Assembly: GCA_017882555.1 (NCBI GenBank)
Contig: JADGPH010000120.1
Coordinates: 1-12,763, forward strand
Length of the DNA: 12,763 nt
Origin: Thermoleophilia bacterium
GTDB taxonomy: Bacteria > Actinomycetota > Thermoleophilia > Miltoncostaeales > Miltoncostaeaceae
Direction of reading: 5' to 3'
Every line of letters begins with the position of its first letter. Position 1 is the stretch's first letter. Under the pieces are notes generated by a model that was given only the letters and a program-made list of their open reading frames with translations, did no database searches and was not told where the DNA came from. Of this stretch, positions 1-7,195 are shown one piece after another. The position numbers and the translations under genes are program-made.

Positions 1-4
1 CGCG

Positions 5-826
5 CTATACCGCGACCCCGAAACTGCGCAGCGCGTCGTTGAGCGTGGTCTTGCGATCGGTTGATGCGGTGCGTTGACCGATAATCAACGCGCACGGCAG
101 GTGGAACGTCCCGGCGGGAAAGACCTTCTCGCGCGTTCCGGGCACGACCACCGACCGGGGTGGGACATAGCCCCGGGTCTCGACCGGGACAGTGCCGGTG
201 ACATCGATGATCGGCGTCGAGGCCGTGATGACGACATTGGCACCGAGGACGGCCTCCGCGCCGATGTGAACACCCTCGACGACGATCGCCCGTGAGCCCA
301 CGAACGCCCCGTCTTCGATGATGACCGGGGATGCTTGCGGCGGCTCCAGGACGCCGCCGATGCCCACACCGCCCGACAGATGCACATCCGATCCGATTTG
401 CGCGCACGAACCCACCGTCGCCCAGGTGTCGACCATCGTGCCGGAGCCAACCCAGGCACCGATGTTGACGTACGAGGGCATCATCACCACGCCGGGAGCC
501 AGGTAGCTGCCATAGCGGGCCACCGCCGGTGGCACGACGCGGACGCCGTCAGCCGGGCGCACCCGCTTGAGCGGCACCTTGTCAAAGTAGGAAAATGGGC
601 CGATCTCCACCGGGGCCGACACGGTGATGCGGAAGTACACCAGAATTGCCTTCTTGACCCACTCGTTAACGACCCAACCGGCGCTGCTCGGCTCTGAGAC
701 CCGGATTCGCCCCGTATCCAGTAGGGCGATCGCGTGCTCGATGAGATCGGCCTCGGCGGCGGCCCGATCCGCCGGCAACTCGTACAGGCGATTGATATCC
801 GCAGACAGGGCGTCGATATTGGTCAC
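5..826 (-). CDS. dapD: 2,3,4,5-tetrahydropyridine-2,6-dicarboxylate N-succinyltransferase
   Basis: Transfers succinyl from succinyl-CoA to tetrahydrodipicolinate, the step that commits the DAP/lysine pathway to the succinylase branch; cytosolic and trimeric in known members. The 273-aa product has almost the length of the E. coli enzyme (274 aa). A small helical N-terminal domain is followed by a left-handed beta-helix of hexapeptide repeats (about residues 105-225). The family signature MVDTWATVGSCAQIG is at 131-145, with the catalytic Asp at 133, followed by HLSGGVGIGGVLEP at 149-162. The GTG start overlaps the dapC stop (GTGA), with a strong GGGAGG ribosome site four bases upstream (831-836). 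It is the last gene seen of dapE-dapC-dapD; any gene beyond lies outside the window. It resembles the proteobacterial subtype, not the longer mycobacterial DapD. Confidence 0.97.
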   Translation of the reverse strand: MTNIDALSADINRLYELPADRAAAEADLIEHAIALLDTGRIRVSEPSSAGWVVNEWVKKAILVYFRITVSAPVEIGPFSYFDKVPLKRVRPADGVRVVPPAVARYGSYLAPGVVMMPSYVNIGAWVGSGTMVDTWATVGSCAQIGSDVHLSGGVGIGGVLEPPQASPVIIEDGAFVGSRAIVVEGVHIGAEAVLGANVVITASTPIIDVTGTVPVETRGYVPPRSVVVPGTREKVFPAGTFHLPCALIIGQRTASTDRKTTLNDALRSFGVAV

Positions 827-1992
827 AGGACCTCCCGGAGGATCGCCGCGGCACGGCGACAGTCGTCAATGGTTGGAACCAGGGCAAGTCGAATGAATCC
901 CTCGCCAGCGGCGCCGAGAAATGTCCCGGGCGCGACGACAATCCCCTGTTCGAGCAGCTGCTCGGCATACGCCTCCGAGGACGTGCCATCGGGTGTGTGG
1001 ACCCAGAGGTACATCCCGGCAACACTCCCGGCGATACGCAACCCCTTGGCATGGAGGACCTCGACGAGAATTGCGCGCTTGGTGCGGTAGCGCGCGCGGG
1101 CTTCGGCGACATGTTCCTCGTCACTCCATGCGGCGATCGCGGCGCGCTGGACGAATTCCTGCGGGGCCGTCCCGACGGTAGGGCGATACAGCTTGAGCGC
1201 CGCGATCAGCCCGACGGGGCCCGCGACGAACCCTGAGCGGTACCCGGTCATCGACGAGCGCTTGCTCAGGGTGTTGATGACCACGATGTGACTGCGATCG
1301 ACGGCCTGCAGTGCAGACACGGGCGCGTCGTCGCCGAACATCAGCTCGGAGTAGGCCTCATCCGAGGCGATCCAGAACCCGTACTGCGCCGCCAGACTCC
1401 CAAGTCGCTCGTAGAACGCGAGTGGGGCAACGGCACCGGTGGGATTGTTGGGATAGTTGACCCAAAACAGCGCAAGCCGCCGCCAGGTCTCCGGTGTGAT
1501 GCCGTCGAGGTCCGGGAGAAACCCGTGATCCTCGGTCAAGGCCATCGTCACCACCTGCGCGCCCGCAAAACGCGCCCCGCGCGCCGGGACCGGATACCCC
1601 GGCTCGGTCACGGCGACCAGGTCCTTACCCGCGCCCGGGTCCACTACGACTTGCGCGAGGCTGAAGATTGCTTCCTTGGAGCCGAGCGTGGGAACGATCT
1701 CGGTGTCGGGATCGAGCACGACCCCGAAGCGGCGGTCCACCCATCCGGCGATCACCGCACGCAGTTCCGGCAGCCCGACCGCCTTCGGGTACTCCATGGT
1801 TTGCCGCACGCCGGCCGTCAAAGCCGCTTGGATCACCGGTGCCGTCGGTTCACGCGGGTCGCCAACCCCGAAATCAATCAGCTCCATGCCCCGCGCCTGG
1901 ACCCGACGCTTGGCATCGCCGAGGCGCGCGAACGGGTAGGTCCCCACCTCGCGCAACACGGGGGAGATAGGTCCTTCGACTCGGTCACTCAC
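823..1992 (-). CDS. dapC: N-succinyldiaminopimelate aminotransferase (class I/II PLP aminotransferase)
   Basis: Uses glutamate to aminate N-succinyl-2-amino-6-ketopimelate, giving N-succinyl-LL-diaminopimelate; cytosolic. The 389-aa protein is a complete fold-type I aminotransferase. It has the substrate-loop glycines FGVGDP (41-46), the YPNNPTG motif (180-186), the PLP-contacting Asp and Tyr in SDEAYSE (Asp211, Tyr214), the Schiff-base Lys244 in TLSKRSSMTGYRSG, and an Arg at 252. GTG start; its first four bases (GTGA) overlap the dapE stop, so the two are translationally coupled. The fold alone would also allow an aspartate or LL-DAP aminotransferase. The function is inferred from its place between dapE and dapD, which complete the succinylase branch around it. 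Confidence 0.93.
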   Translation of the reverse strand: MSDRVEGPISPVLREVGTYPFARLGDAKRRVQARGMELIDFGVGDPREPTAPVIQAALTAGVRQTMEYPKAVGLPELRAVIAGWVDRRFGVVLDPDTEIVPTLGSKEAIFSLAQVVVDPGAGKDLVAVTEPGYPVPARGARFAGAQVVTMALTEDHGFLPDLDGITPETWRRLALFWVNYPNNPTGAVAPLAFYERLGSLAAQYGFWIASDEAYSELMFGDDAPVSALQAVDRSHIVVINTLSKRSSMTGYRSGFVAGPVGLIAALKLYRPTVGTAPQEFVQRAAIAAWSDEEHVAEARARYRTKRAILVEVLHAKGLRIAGSVAGMYLWVHTPDGTSSEAYAEQLLEQGIVVAPGTFLGAAGEGFIRLALVPTIDDCRRAAAILREVL

Positions 1993-3074
1993 CGGGCACG
2001 CTCCCCAGCGACGAACGCCTGCAGGGCGTCGTACGTGCGGGCCAGTTCGCCAATCGCGATGCGCTCGTGGCGTGTGTGGGCCATGGCGGTTGCCCCGGGG
2101 CCAAGATTGACCGCGTCAATCCCGATCTCGCTGAACTGCGCGACCGGGGTCCACGCCTGCTTGGGCGCCACATCAAAGCCGCCACTCGCGATCAAACGCT
2201 CCAACACCGGGGTGCGGGGGGCAACCCGACCGGAGGCGCTCACGCTCGAGATTTCCAGCTCGCCCACGCCGGCCACCAAATCCCGGACGACCTCGCGGGC
2301 CTGATCAACCGTGCGATCGGGGGCAAACCGGAAGTTGATGTGGCACTCGACGAGATCCGGAATCACGTTGTCGGCGATGCCCCCGCTGATGCGCGTGACG
2401 CTCAGCACCTCGGTGAACGCCAGTCGGTCGATCTCGACCACACGCGGCGTGACGTTTACCAGCGAGGCGAGGCCTGCGACCGCGCGATTGATCGCGTTGT
2501 CACCCATCCAGGGGCGGGCGGAGTGCGCGCTTTTGCCACGAAAGCGTAGCGTCGCGTTCAGATTGCCGACGCACCCGGCCTGGATGGTGTTGTCGGTGGG
2601 TTCGAGCACGATCGCCAGCGCGGTCTCGGCCAACTGTGGGCACGCGGCAAACGCGCGCGGGAGCAGGCTCTCGGCGACCGGGAGTTCTTCGCGCGTGAAG
2701 ATCACAAGAGCGAGATCGACCGCACGTTCCGGGTGTTCGCGGGCTATCCAGTGGGCGATCTCCAGCATGACCGCGACGCCGCCCTTCATATCGCTGGCGC
2801 CGAGACCAATGACGTGCCCCTCCGCGATCCGTCCAGGAAAATTGTCCTGCCCAGGCACGGTGTCCACGTGACCCGCCAGCACCACCAGCGGTACGCCGGG
2901 CCGCCGCGGGGTTGCCACTACCAGCACCTCACCGTCCGCGTACCACTCGTCGAAGCCGACAGGAATCGCATCCCGCACGTATTGCATGATCACCTGCTCA
3001 TGGCGCGAGACTGAGGAGATATTGACCAGTTCGAGGGTTCGCCCGGCGAGGGCGAGGGGAGTATCAGTGCTCAC
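1989..3074 (-). CDS. dapE: Succinyl-diaminopimelate desuccinylase (M20 metallopeptidase family)
   Basis: Hydrolyses N-succinyl-LL-DAP to succinate and LL-DAP. The 361-aa protein shows the M20 dinuclear-metal site: HVDTVPG (His69, Asp71), bridging Asp95 in ASDMKGG, the general-base Glu pair at 129-130 (in FTREELP), Glu158 in LEPTDN, the substrate-binding HSARP near 184, and the last ligand His333 in MAHTRHER. The spacing is that of the shorter actinobacterial-type DapE. It is the first gene of dapE-dapC-dapD. The GTG start is 8 bp from the outermost dut start on the other strand. A TACCAT box ends 8 bases before the GTG and no ribosome site is visible, so the mRNA may be leaderless. Other M20 members (acetylornithine deacetylase) share the motifs, but the operon decides. 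Confidence 0.94.
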   Translation of the reverse strand: MSTDTPLALAGRTLELVNISSVSRHEQVIMQYVRDAIPVGFDEWYADGEVLVVATPRRPGVPLVVLAGHVDTVPGQDNFPGRIAEGHVIGLGASDMKGGVAVMLEIAHWIAREHPERAVDLALVIFTREELPVAESLLPRAFAACPQLAETALAIVLEPTDNTIQAGCVGNLNATLRFRGKSAHSARPWMGDNAINRAVAGLASLVNVTPRVVEIDRLAFTEVLSVTRISGGIADNVIPDLVECHINFRFAPDRTVDQAREVVRDLVAGVGELEISSVSASGRVAPRTPVLERLIASGGFDVAPKQAWTPVAQFSEIGIDAVNLGPGATAMAHTRHERIAIGELARTYDALQAFVAGERAR

Positions 3075-3082
3075 GGCGCGAC

Positions 3083-3088
3083 ATGGTA
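3083..3088 (-). promoter_or_regulatory. Candidate -10 box of the dapECD operon
   Basis: Read on the minus strand the box is TACCAT, which fits the relaxed actinobacterial pattern TANNNT. It ends 8 bases before the dapE GTG, where a transcript would start at or next to the start codon. I see no convincing -35 at 16-18 bases. The box overlaps the proposed outermost start of dut, so promoter and coding sequence would overlap here. Inference from spacing only. Confidence 0.35.
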
Positions 3089-3565
3089 GATGTCATGATC
3101 GCTCCCCGCATGCCTGATGTCCCAGATCGCCCAAACGCCCTGCCCGTTCAACGCCTCCGGCCGGACGCCCACCTGCCCGTACGCGCGCACCGCTGGGACG
3201 CCGGGCTCGATCTGGTCGCCGTGGAAGCGTTGACGCTGGGGCCAGGCGCACGGGGCGTGGTTCCTACGGGGCTGTCGATCGCGATACCCGAAGGCTGGGC
3301 AGGACTTGTCGTGCCACGGTCGGGCCTTGCCCGCCGCCAGGGCATCACCCTGACCAACAGCCCGGGGCTGATCGACGCGGGCTACCGCGGCGAGCTCCAA
3401 GTCCTCGTGATCAACCACGACGCCGACCCGCACACGATTGCCCCCGGCGAGCGGATCGCCCAGTTGATCATCATCCCAGTGCTGATGGCTCCACCTGTCG
3501 AGGTGGCCGAATTGCCGAGTTCCGACGGCCGCGATGACCGCGGATTCGGCTCGAGCGGCCGCTAG
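3083..3565 (+). CDS. dut: dUTP diphosphatase (dUTPase)
   Basis: Hydrolyses dUTP to dUMP and PPi, keeping uracil out of DNA and feeding dTMP synthesis; trimeric in this family. All five dUTPase motifs are present: DAGLDL (39-44), PRSGLA (78-83), the uracil pocket SPGLIDAGYRGEL (93-105) with the catalytic Asp, GERIAQLIIIPV (122-133), and the glycine-rich C-terminal arm RGFGSSG (153-159). The outermost start gives 160 aa. In-frame ATGs at 3095 and 3110 give 156 and 151 aa; the 3110 start best matches the short N-terminus of actinobacterial Dut. No ribosome site separates them. It stands alone on this strand, divergent from dapE and convergent with gatD, with 18 bp to the gatD stop. Confidence 0.95.
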   Translation: MVDVMIAPRMPDVPDRPNALPVQRLRPDAHLPVRAHRWDAGLDLVAVEALTLGPGARGVVPTGLSIAIPEGWAGLVVPRSGLARRQGITLTNSPGLIDAGYRGELQVLVINHDADPHTIAPGERIAQLIIIPVLMAPPVEVAELPSSDGRDDRGFGSSGR

Positions 3566-3583
3566 GTTCGCCACCGCACCCAC

Positions 3584-4330
3584 CTACGCTGATCGCCGTT
3601 CGGTCACGCGGGCGATGGCGGCCCGATGCGCCTGCATCTCGAGCGCATCATCAAGCGGTGCGAGTGCCACCGGACCCCCGGTGGCATGCTCGAGCGCCCA
3701 GCCAAGCAGCATATCCGCCAACTGCGGGTTCTTTGGCAGCAACGGCCCATGCAGGTAGGTCCCAATCACCCGACCGGTGATCGCGCCCTCCGTGCCGTCG
3801 ATGTCATTATTGCCGTGGCCGTGGCGCACGGTGCCGAACGGCGCACTCGCCCCACCGAGGGTCGTACGTCCGGCATGGTTTTCGAACCCCACGACCGTCA
3901 CGGGCGTGCCGCCGACATCCACCGAGATCACCACGTCGCCGATCAGGCGCGTGGTCCCGGCGACGGTATCGGCATCAAGCAGACCAATGCCGGGCATCCG
4001 AGTGCCATCAACCCCGGTGTACCCGTGGCCGGCCAGCTGATACCCGCCGCAGACGGCAAGCACAACCGAACCACCAGCCGCCGCACGATGCAGCGCCTCG
4101 GCTTTGGTTTGGGCAAGGTCGCCAGCCACGATGATCTGATCACGGTCCTGACCTCCGCCCAGGTAGTACATGTCGGCATCATCGGGGATCTGATCGCCGA
4201 TCTCCGCGTCGACGACCGACAGCTCATGCCCGCGCCATTCCAGCCGGCGTCGCAACACGGCGATGTTGCCCCGGTCTGCGTAGATGTTGAGTTCGTTGGG
4301 GTAGAGGTGGCACACGCGGACGGTGCTCAT
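3584..4330 (-). CDS. gatD: Lipid II isoglutaminyl synthase, glutamine amidotransferase subunit GatD
   Basis: Releases ammonia from glutamine for MurT, which uses it with ATP to turn D-Glu of the lipid II stem peptide into D-isoglutamine at the inner face of the membrane. The 248-aa protein is a CobB/CobQ-like class I amidotransferase with family hallmarks: HLYPNELNIYADRGN (8-22), GGGQDRDQ (58-65), nucleophile Cys94 in AVCGGYQLAG, Arg128 (same number as the substrate-binding Arg of S. aureus GatD), GFENHAGRT (148-156), and catalytic His194 in YLHGPLLPKNP. Its ATG overlaps the methyltransferase stop by 4 bp (ATGA). It is last in rpiA-murT-methyltransferase-gatD. Unlike the usual arrangement it is not directly next to murT. 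Confidence 0.95.
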   Translation of the reverse strand: MSTVRVCHLYPNELNIYADRGNIAVLRRRLEWRGHELSVVDAEIGDQIPDDADMYYLGGGQDRDQIIVAGDLAQTKAEALHRAAAGGSVVLAVCGGYQLAGHGYTGVDGTRMPGIGLLDADTVAGTTRLIGDVVISVDVGGTPVTVVGFENHAGRTTLGGASAPFGTVRHGHGNNDIDGTEGAITGRVIGTYLHGPLLPKNPQLADMLLGWALEHATGGPVALAPLDDALEMQAHRAAIARVTERRSA

Positions 4331-5097
4331 GAGACCACCCGGCAGCGGTAGACCTGGCGCTCCGCCCCCGCCTCCAGGGGTGCTCCCTCAAAATCTCCCC
4401 ACACGTGCAGCACGTCGAACCCCGCCCGGGCCAACAGATGACCAAGCTCCAGCGGCGTGAACAGGTGCACCTCGTGATGGCGAAAGAACGCGCGCACCGC
4501 GCCATCCGCCGCCGTCTCATCGATACGGTGGGTGAACCGTGCGGTTTGAGTGATCGGATCGACCCACTCGTACCAAAACGCATGCGCCAGCCGCACCCCA
4601 CGGGTCGGATCATCGACGACCTCGCCTCCGTGAACGACGCCGATGCTGCTTTGGACATCGCCCAGATCTGGCATCGAGACGTCGAACCAGAACTCGCCCT
4701 CAGGGGCGAGGCTCGCGCGGATCCGCCCAAGGCACGCCAACTGATCGACCGGGGTCAGCAACACCTGCAACGTGTTCATGGCCGCGATTGCGAGCGCCAC
4801 CGGGCCGTCGAGCGAGAACGTGCGCATGTCTGCGCACATCGTGGTCACGCGCCCACCGACATCCGGGCCGGCCTGTGCCGCGTTCACCGCAAGCGCACGC
4901 AACATCGTGGGATCCGCATCAAGCGCCACCACGCGGCACCCGTCGCGCGCCAACTCCAGCGCGAGACGGCCCGCCGCACAGCCAACGTCGAGGACGGGGC
5001 CGTCGACGTGCTCGGCGACCGTCCGCCACAGCGCCAGATCCTCGGTGTAGTGGGCGTGTTCGACAAGATAGCGGGTCGCTTCGGAGGCGTCAGTCAT
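4327..5097 (-). CDS. Class I SAM-dependent methyltransferase encoded between murT and gatD
   Basis: A 256-aa Rossmann-fold methyltransferase; substrate unknown. Motif I is VLDVGCAAG (35-43) and the ribose-binding acid is Asp60 in VVALDADPTML. MCADMRTF (87-94) and AAMNTLQVLL (105-114) mark the next strands, and a basic, aromatic-rich C-terminal half probably forms the substrate cap. The reading frame is open up to 5265, but residues coded there do not look like protein. The ATG at 5097 (MTDASEATRYL) sits in an ATGACTGA overlap with the murT stop, so I chose it. The 3' end overlaps gatD by 4 bp. This tight coupling suggests co-production with MurT/GatD, but nothing in the protein shows that it acts on peptidoglycan precursors. 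No signal peptide or membrane segment. Confidence 0.88.
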   Translation of the reverse strand: MTDASEATRYLVEHAHYTEDLALWRTVAEHVDGPVLDVGCAAGRLALELARDGCRVVALDADPTMLRALAVNAAQAGPDVGGRVTTMCADMRTFSLDGPVALAIAAMNTLQVLLTPVDQLACLGRIRASLAPEGEFWFDVSMPDLGDVQSSIGVVHGGEVVDDPTRGVRLAHAFWYEWVDPITQTARFTHRIDETAADGAVRAFFRHHEVHLFTPLELGHLLARAGFDVLHVWGDFEGAPLEAGAERQVYRCRVVS

Positions 5098-6475
5098 CGT
5101 GCCAATACGCGTTCGCCGCGCCACGTTCCACGAGGATGCTGCGCAAGCCCAGCATCGCGGTGTAAGTCGGCAGGACATACAGGCAGCGCCCAGCCGGCAA
5201 CTGGGCAAGCGCGGCATCGAGGGCCCGCTCGGGATCGGGTTCAATCCGCATGCGCGCACGATCAAGTCCCGCGTACACGAACCGCAGGCCCATGTCGTAG
5301 GCGCGGTCCCCGGTGATCACGAGATCGCCGAGGCGCTCCAGCAGGGGCTCGTAATCCACATCCCAAATCCAGCTCACGTCATTGCCGTCCGCCGTGCGGT
5401 CGTTGAGGGCGATCAGCAGGTGCAGGGGATCGGGATCGAGCTGCACGGTCTGGACGGTCACATTCGCGCCAGCGGGGTTCTTGGCCAAAAACAAGACCAC
5501 CTCGTGCCCGGACACCATGACCCGTTCAGACCGCCCAAATGCGGCCTCTGCATTCGCGAGCGCGGGTCCAATATGTTCGTGGGCAATCCCGAGGGCAAGC
5601 GCCGCCGCCACCGCTGCCGTCGCGTTGTAGGCGTTATGCATGCCCGGAAGCGCCACGCGGGCGGTCACCGCTCCCTGCGGTGTGGAGATCTCCAGGTCGA
5701 TTCCCGTGGTCCCCAACAGCGTGACCCGATCGGCGGCCACGTCCGGCGTCGGGCGTCGGGATCCACAGTGCGTGCAATGCCAATCGCCCATGTGCCCGAG
5801 TGTCACACGGTCGTAGACGAGGGGACTCGCACAGACGCGGCACCGCGTTGAGTCCGCGGCGTGGGGGAGGGCGTCCAGCCTCGCCGAAGGATCCTCGACT
5901 CCGAAGAACACCACCGGGCGATTCCCGTCGGCGAGCGCCGCGATCGCAGGATCATCGGCGTTTAACACGAGGATCGTCGTCGCGGGCAGCCGCGCGATCA
6001 TCCGCGCCCACGACTCCGCGATCGTCTCCAGTTCGCCATACCGATCCAGCTGATCCCGAAACAGGTTCATCAACACGACGACCCGCGGGGCCAGACGGGT
6101 CACGAGCTCCGGCAGTGCAAACTCGTCGACCTCGAACAATCCAAACTCCGGAGACGGCTCGTCAGCCACCGCGTCTAGGAGCGCTGTCGCAACACCGAAC
6201 ACCAGATTGGCACCGGCGCGATTGGAGACTGTCCGCCAGCGTTCGGTTGCGACACAGCTGCCGATCAAACGCCCGGTGGTCGTCTTCCCATTGGTCGCCG
6301 AGATCACCAGCGACCCCCGCGTGAGGGTGCTCGCCAACTCCTGGATCGCCTTGGGTCGCAACCACAACAGCACCCGACCCGGGGCACTCGTGCCGCCGCC
6401 ACGCCCCAAGCGCCGCGAGAGTGCTCCGATGCCACGCGCAAGGGCCACGGACAAACCGCGGGGCGCAATCGTCAC
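5090..6475 (-). CDS. murT: Lipid II isoglutaminyl synthase, Mur-ligase-like subunit MurT
   Basis: ATP-dependent subunit that activates the alpha-carboxyl of D-Glu in lipid II and accepts ammonia from GatD. The 461-aa protein has a Mur ligase middle domain with the P-loop ATNGKTTT (60-67), EVDE (115-118), NLFRDQLDRYGE (137-148) and NADDP (172-176). The Cys4 zinc ribbon typical of MurT is intact (Cys212, Cys215, Cys234, Cys237). The C-terminal DUF1727 region carries NDVSWIWDVDYE (365-376). The frame is open upstream to 6724, but those residues overlap rpiA and are unlike MurT. The GTG at 6475 has GAGG five bases before it (6481-6484) and lies one base after the rpiA stop. The gene ends inside the methyltransferase start (8-bp overlap). 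Confidence 0.95.
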   Translation of the reverse strand: MTIAPRGLSVALARGIGALSRRLGRGGGTSAPGRVLLWLRPKAIQELASTLTRGSLVISATNGKTTTGRLIGSCVATERWRTVSNRAGANLVFGVATALLDAVADEPSPEFGLFEVDEFALPELVTRLAPRVVVLMNLFRDQLDRYGELETIAESWARMIARLPATTILVLNADDPAIAALADGNRPVVFFGVEDPSARLDALPHAADSTRCRVCASPLVYDRVTLGHMGDWHCTHCGSRRPTPDVAADRVTLLGTTGIDLEISTPQGAVTARVALPGMHNAYNATAAVAAALALGIAHEHIGPALANAEAAFGRSERVMVSGHEVVLFLAKNPAGANVTVQTVQLDPDPLHLLIALNDRTADGNDVSWIWDVDYEPLLERLGDLVITGDRAYDMGLRFVYAGLDRARMRIEPDPERALDAALAQLPAGRCLYVLPTYTAMLGLRSILVERGAANAYWHDD

Positions 6476-6476
6476 A

Positions 6477-7166
6477 TTAACCTCGCGCTTCGCGCGCGAA
6501 TTCACCCAAGGGCCGCACCCCGCCGTCCGGGGTCCCGACCAAGACGTCATCCGGATCGACACGAAAGAGCCCGGTGTCGACCACCCCGGGGACACCACGG
6601 ATCCGCCCATCGAGCTCGGTCCAGTCCGAGCCTGCCGGAATCGCCAAATCCATGACGACCAGGTTGTCGTCGGAGCGGCCCGCGCGCCGGGTAGGCCGCA
6701 GTTCGGCGAGCGCGAACGCGACATGATCAGCGGCGAACGGAATCACCGCTATCGGCAAGATGCCCCACGCGTCCAGACTGTCCGCGACTTTCGGCCCATC
6801 GACGAGCACGAGAAAGCGACCGGCCGATGCATCGACGACACGCTCACGAACGATCGCCCCACCGGCGCCCTTGATGATCAACCCGCCGGGCGTGACCAGG
6901 TCGGCGCCGTCGAACGCGATATCGACCGGTTCGCGCATGCCAGCGACACGAAGGCCCAACTCGCGACCCAGCGCCCGACTCGCTTTGGAGGTCGGCACCC
7001 CGACGCACCGCAGACCATCGGCGACGCGATCCGCGAGGGCGCGAATCCCGGCCGCGGCTGCTCTCCCGGTGCCGAGTCCCACGCGATCACCGTCGTTGAC
7101 CAGCGCTGCAGCATGCCGTCCCGCGGCTTCCCAGGCCCGTGTACGTCCGTCATCATGTGTTCCCAT
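6477..7166 (-). CDS. rpiA: Ribose-5-phosphate isomerase A (divergent)
   Basis: Interconverts ribose 5-phosphate and ribulose 5-phosphate in the pentose phosphate pathway. The 229-aa product has the usual RpiA length. Visible motifs: GLGTG (30-34), GVPTSKASRALG (56-67), FDGAD (85-89, Asp86 and Asp89 matching catalytic Asp81 and Asp84 of E. coli), and IKGAGGAIVRER with Lys99 and Glu108, followed by a DGPK segment. The phosphate loop is unusual: GTGST of E. coli reads GTGRA here, and the Glu after DGAD is Leu. The frame is open upstream to 7544; the ATG at 7166 fits the family N-terminus and follows a TAGCCT box by 7 bases with no ribosome site, so the mRNA may be leaderless. First gene of the murT/gatD operon. 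Confidence 0.9.
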   Translation of the reverse strand: MGTHDDGRTRAWEAAGRHAAALVNDGDRVGLGTGRAAAAGIRALADRVADGLRCVGVPTSKASRALGRELGLRVAGMREPVDIAFDGADLVTPGGLIIKGAGGAIVRERVVDASAGRFLVLVDGPKVADSLDAWGILPIAVIPFAADHVAFALAELRPTRRAGRSDDNLVVMDLAIPAGSDWTELDGRIRGVPGVVDTGLFRVDPDDVLVGTPDGGVRPLGEFAREARG

Positions 7167-7168
7167 AC

Positions 7169-7183
7169 CGCTAAGGCTATGCG
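7169..7183. promoter_or_regulatory. Imperfect dyad and rpiA -10 box in the rpiA/MBL divergent gap
   Basis: The whole gap between the two start codons is 29 bp (7167-7195). It contains CGCTAAGGCTATGCG, an imperfect palindrome with matching CGC/GCG ends and inner AG/CT pairs. On the minus strand the same bases contain TAGCCT (7174-7179), a TANNNT -10 box ending 7 bases before the rpiA ATG. A protein bound here could affect both directions. The NrtR-like product of the gene at 8110 is the obvious candidate, but that is inference. No clear -35 on either strand. Confidence 0.35.
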
Positions 7184-7195
7184 AGAGAGCAGACG

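Noticed and set aside
1288..2304. Long open frame on the plus strand opposite dapC and dapE
   Set aside because: It is antisense to two well-conserved enzymes. Its product is rich in Arg, His, Gly and Pro without any domain, as expected from a GC-rich third-position shadow.
3061..3110. Lysine riboswitch or attenuator before dapE
   Set aside because: There is no room: the start codon lies next to dut, and no leader structure is visible on the minus strand.
3550..3563. Adjacent XhoI and NotI sites (CTCGAGCGGCCGC) resembling a cloning linker
   Set aside because: The bases encode the natural glycine-rich motif 5 of dUTPase in frame and run straight into its stop, so this is coincidence and not vector sequence.
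5098..5265. N-terminal extension of the methyltransferase to 5265
   Set aside because: The extension is Cys/Arg/Ser-rich, lies wholly inside murT in another frame and is unlike methyltransferases; the ATG at 5097 overlaps the murT stop as expected for coupled genes.
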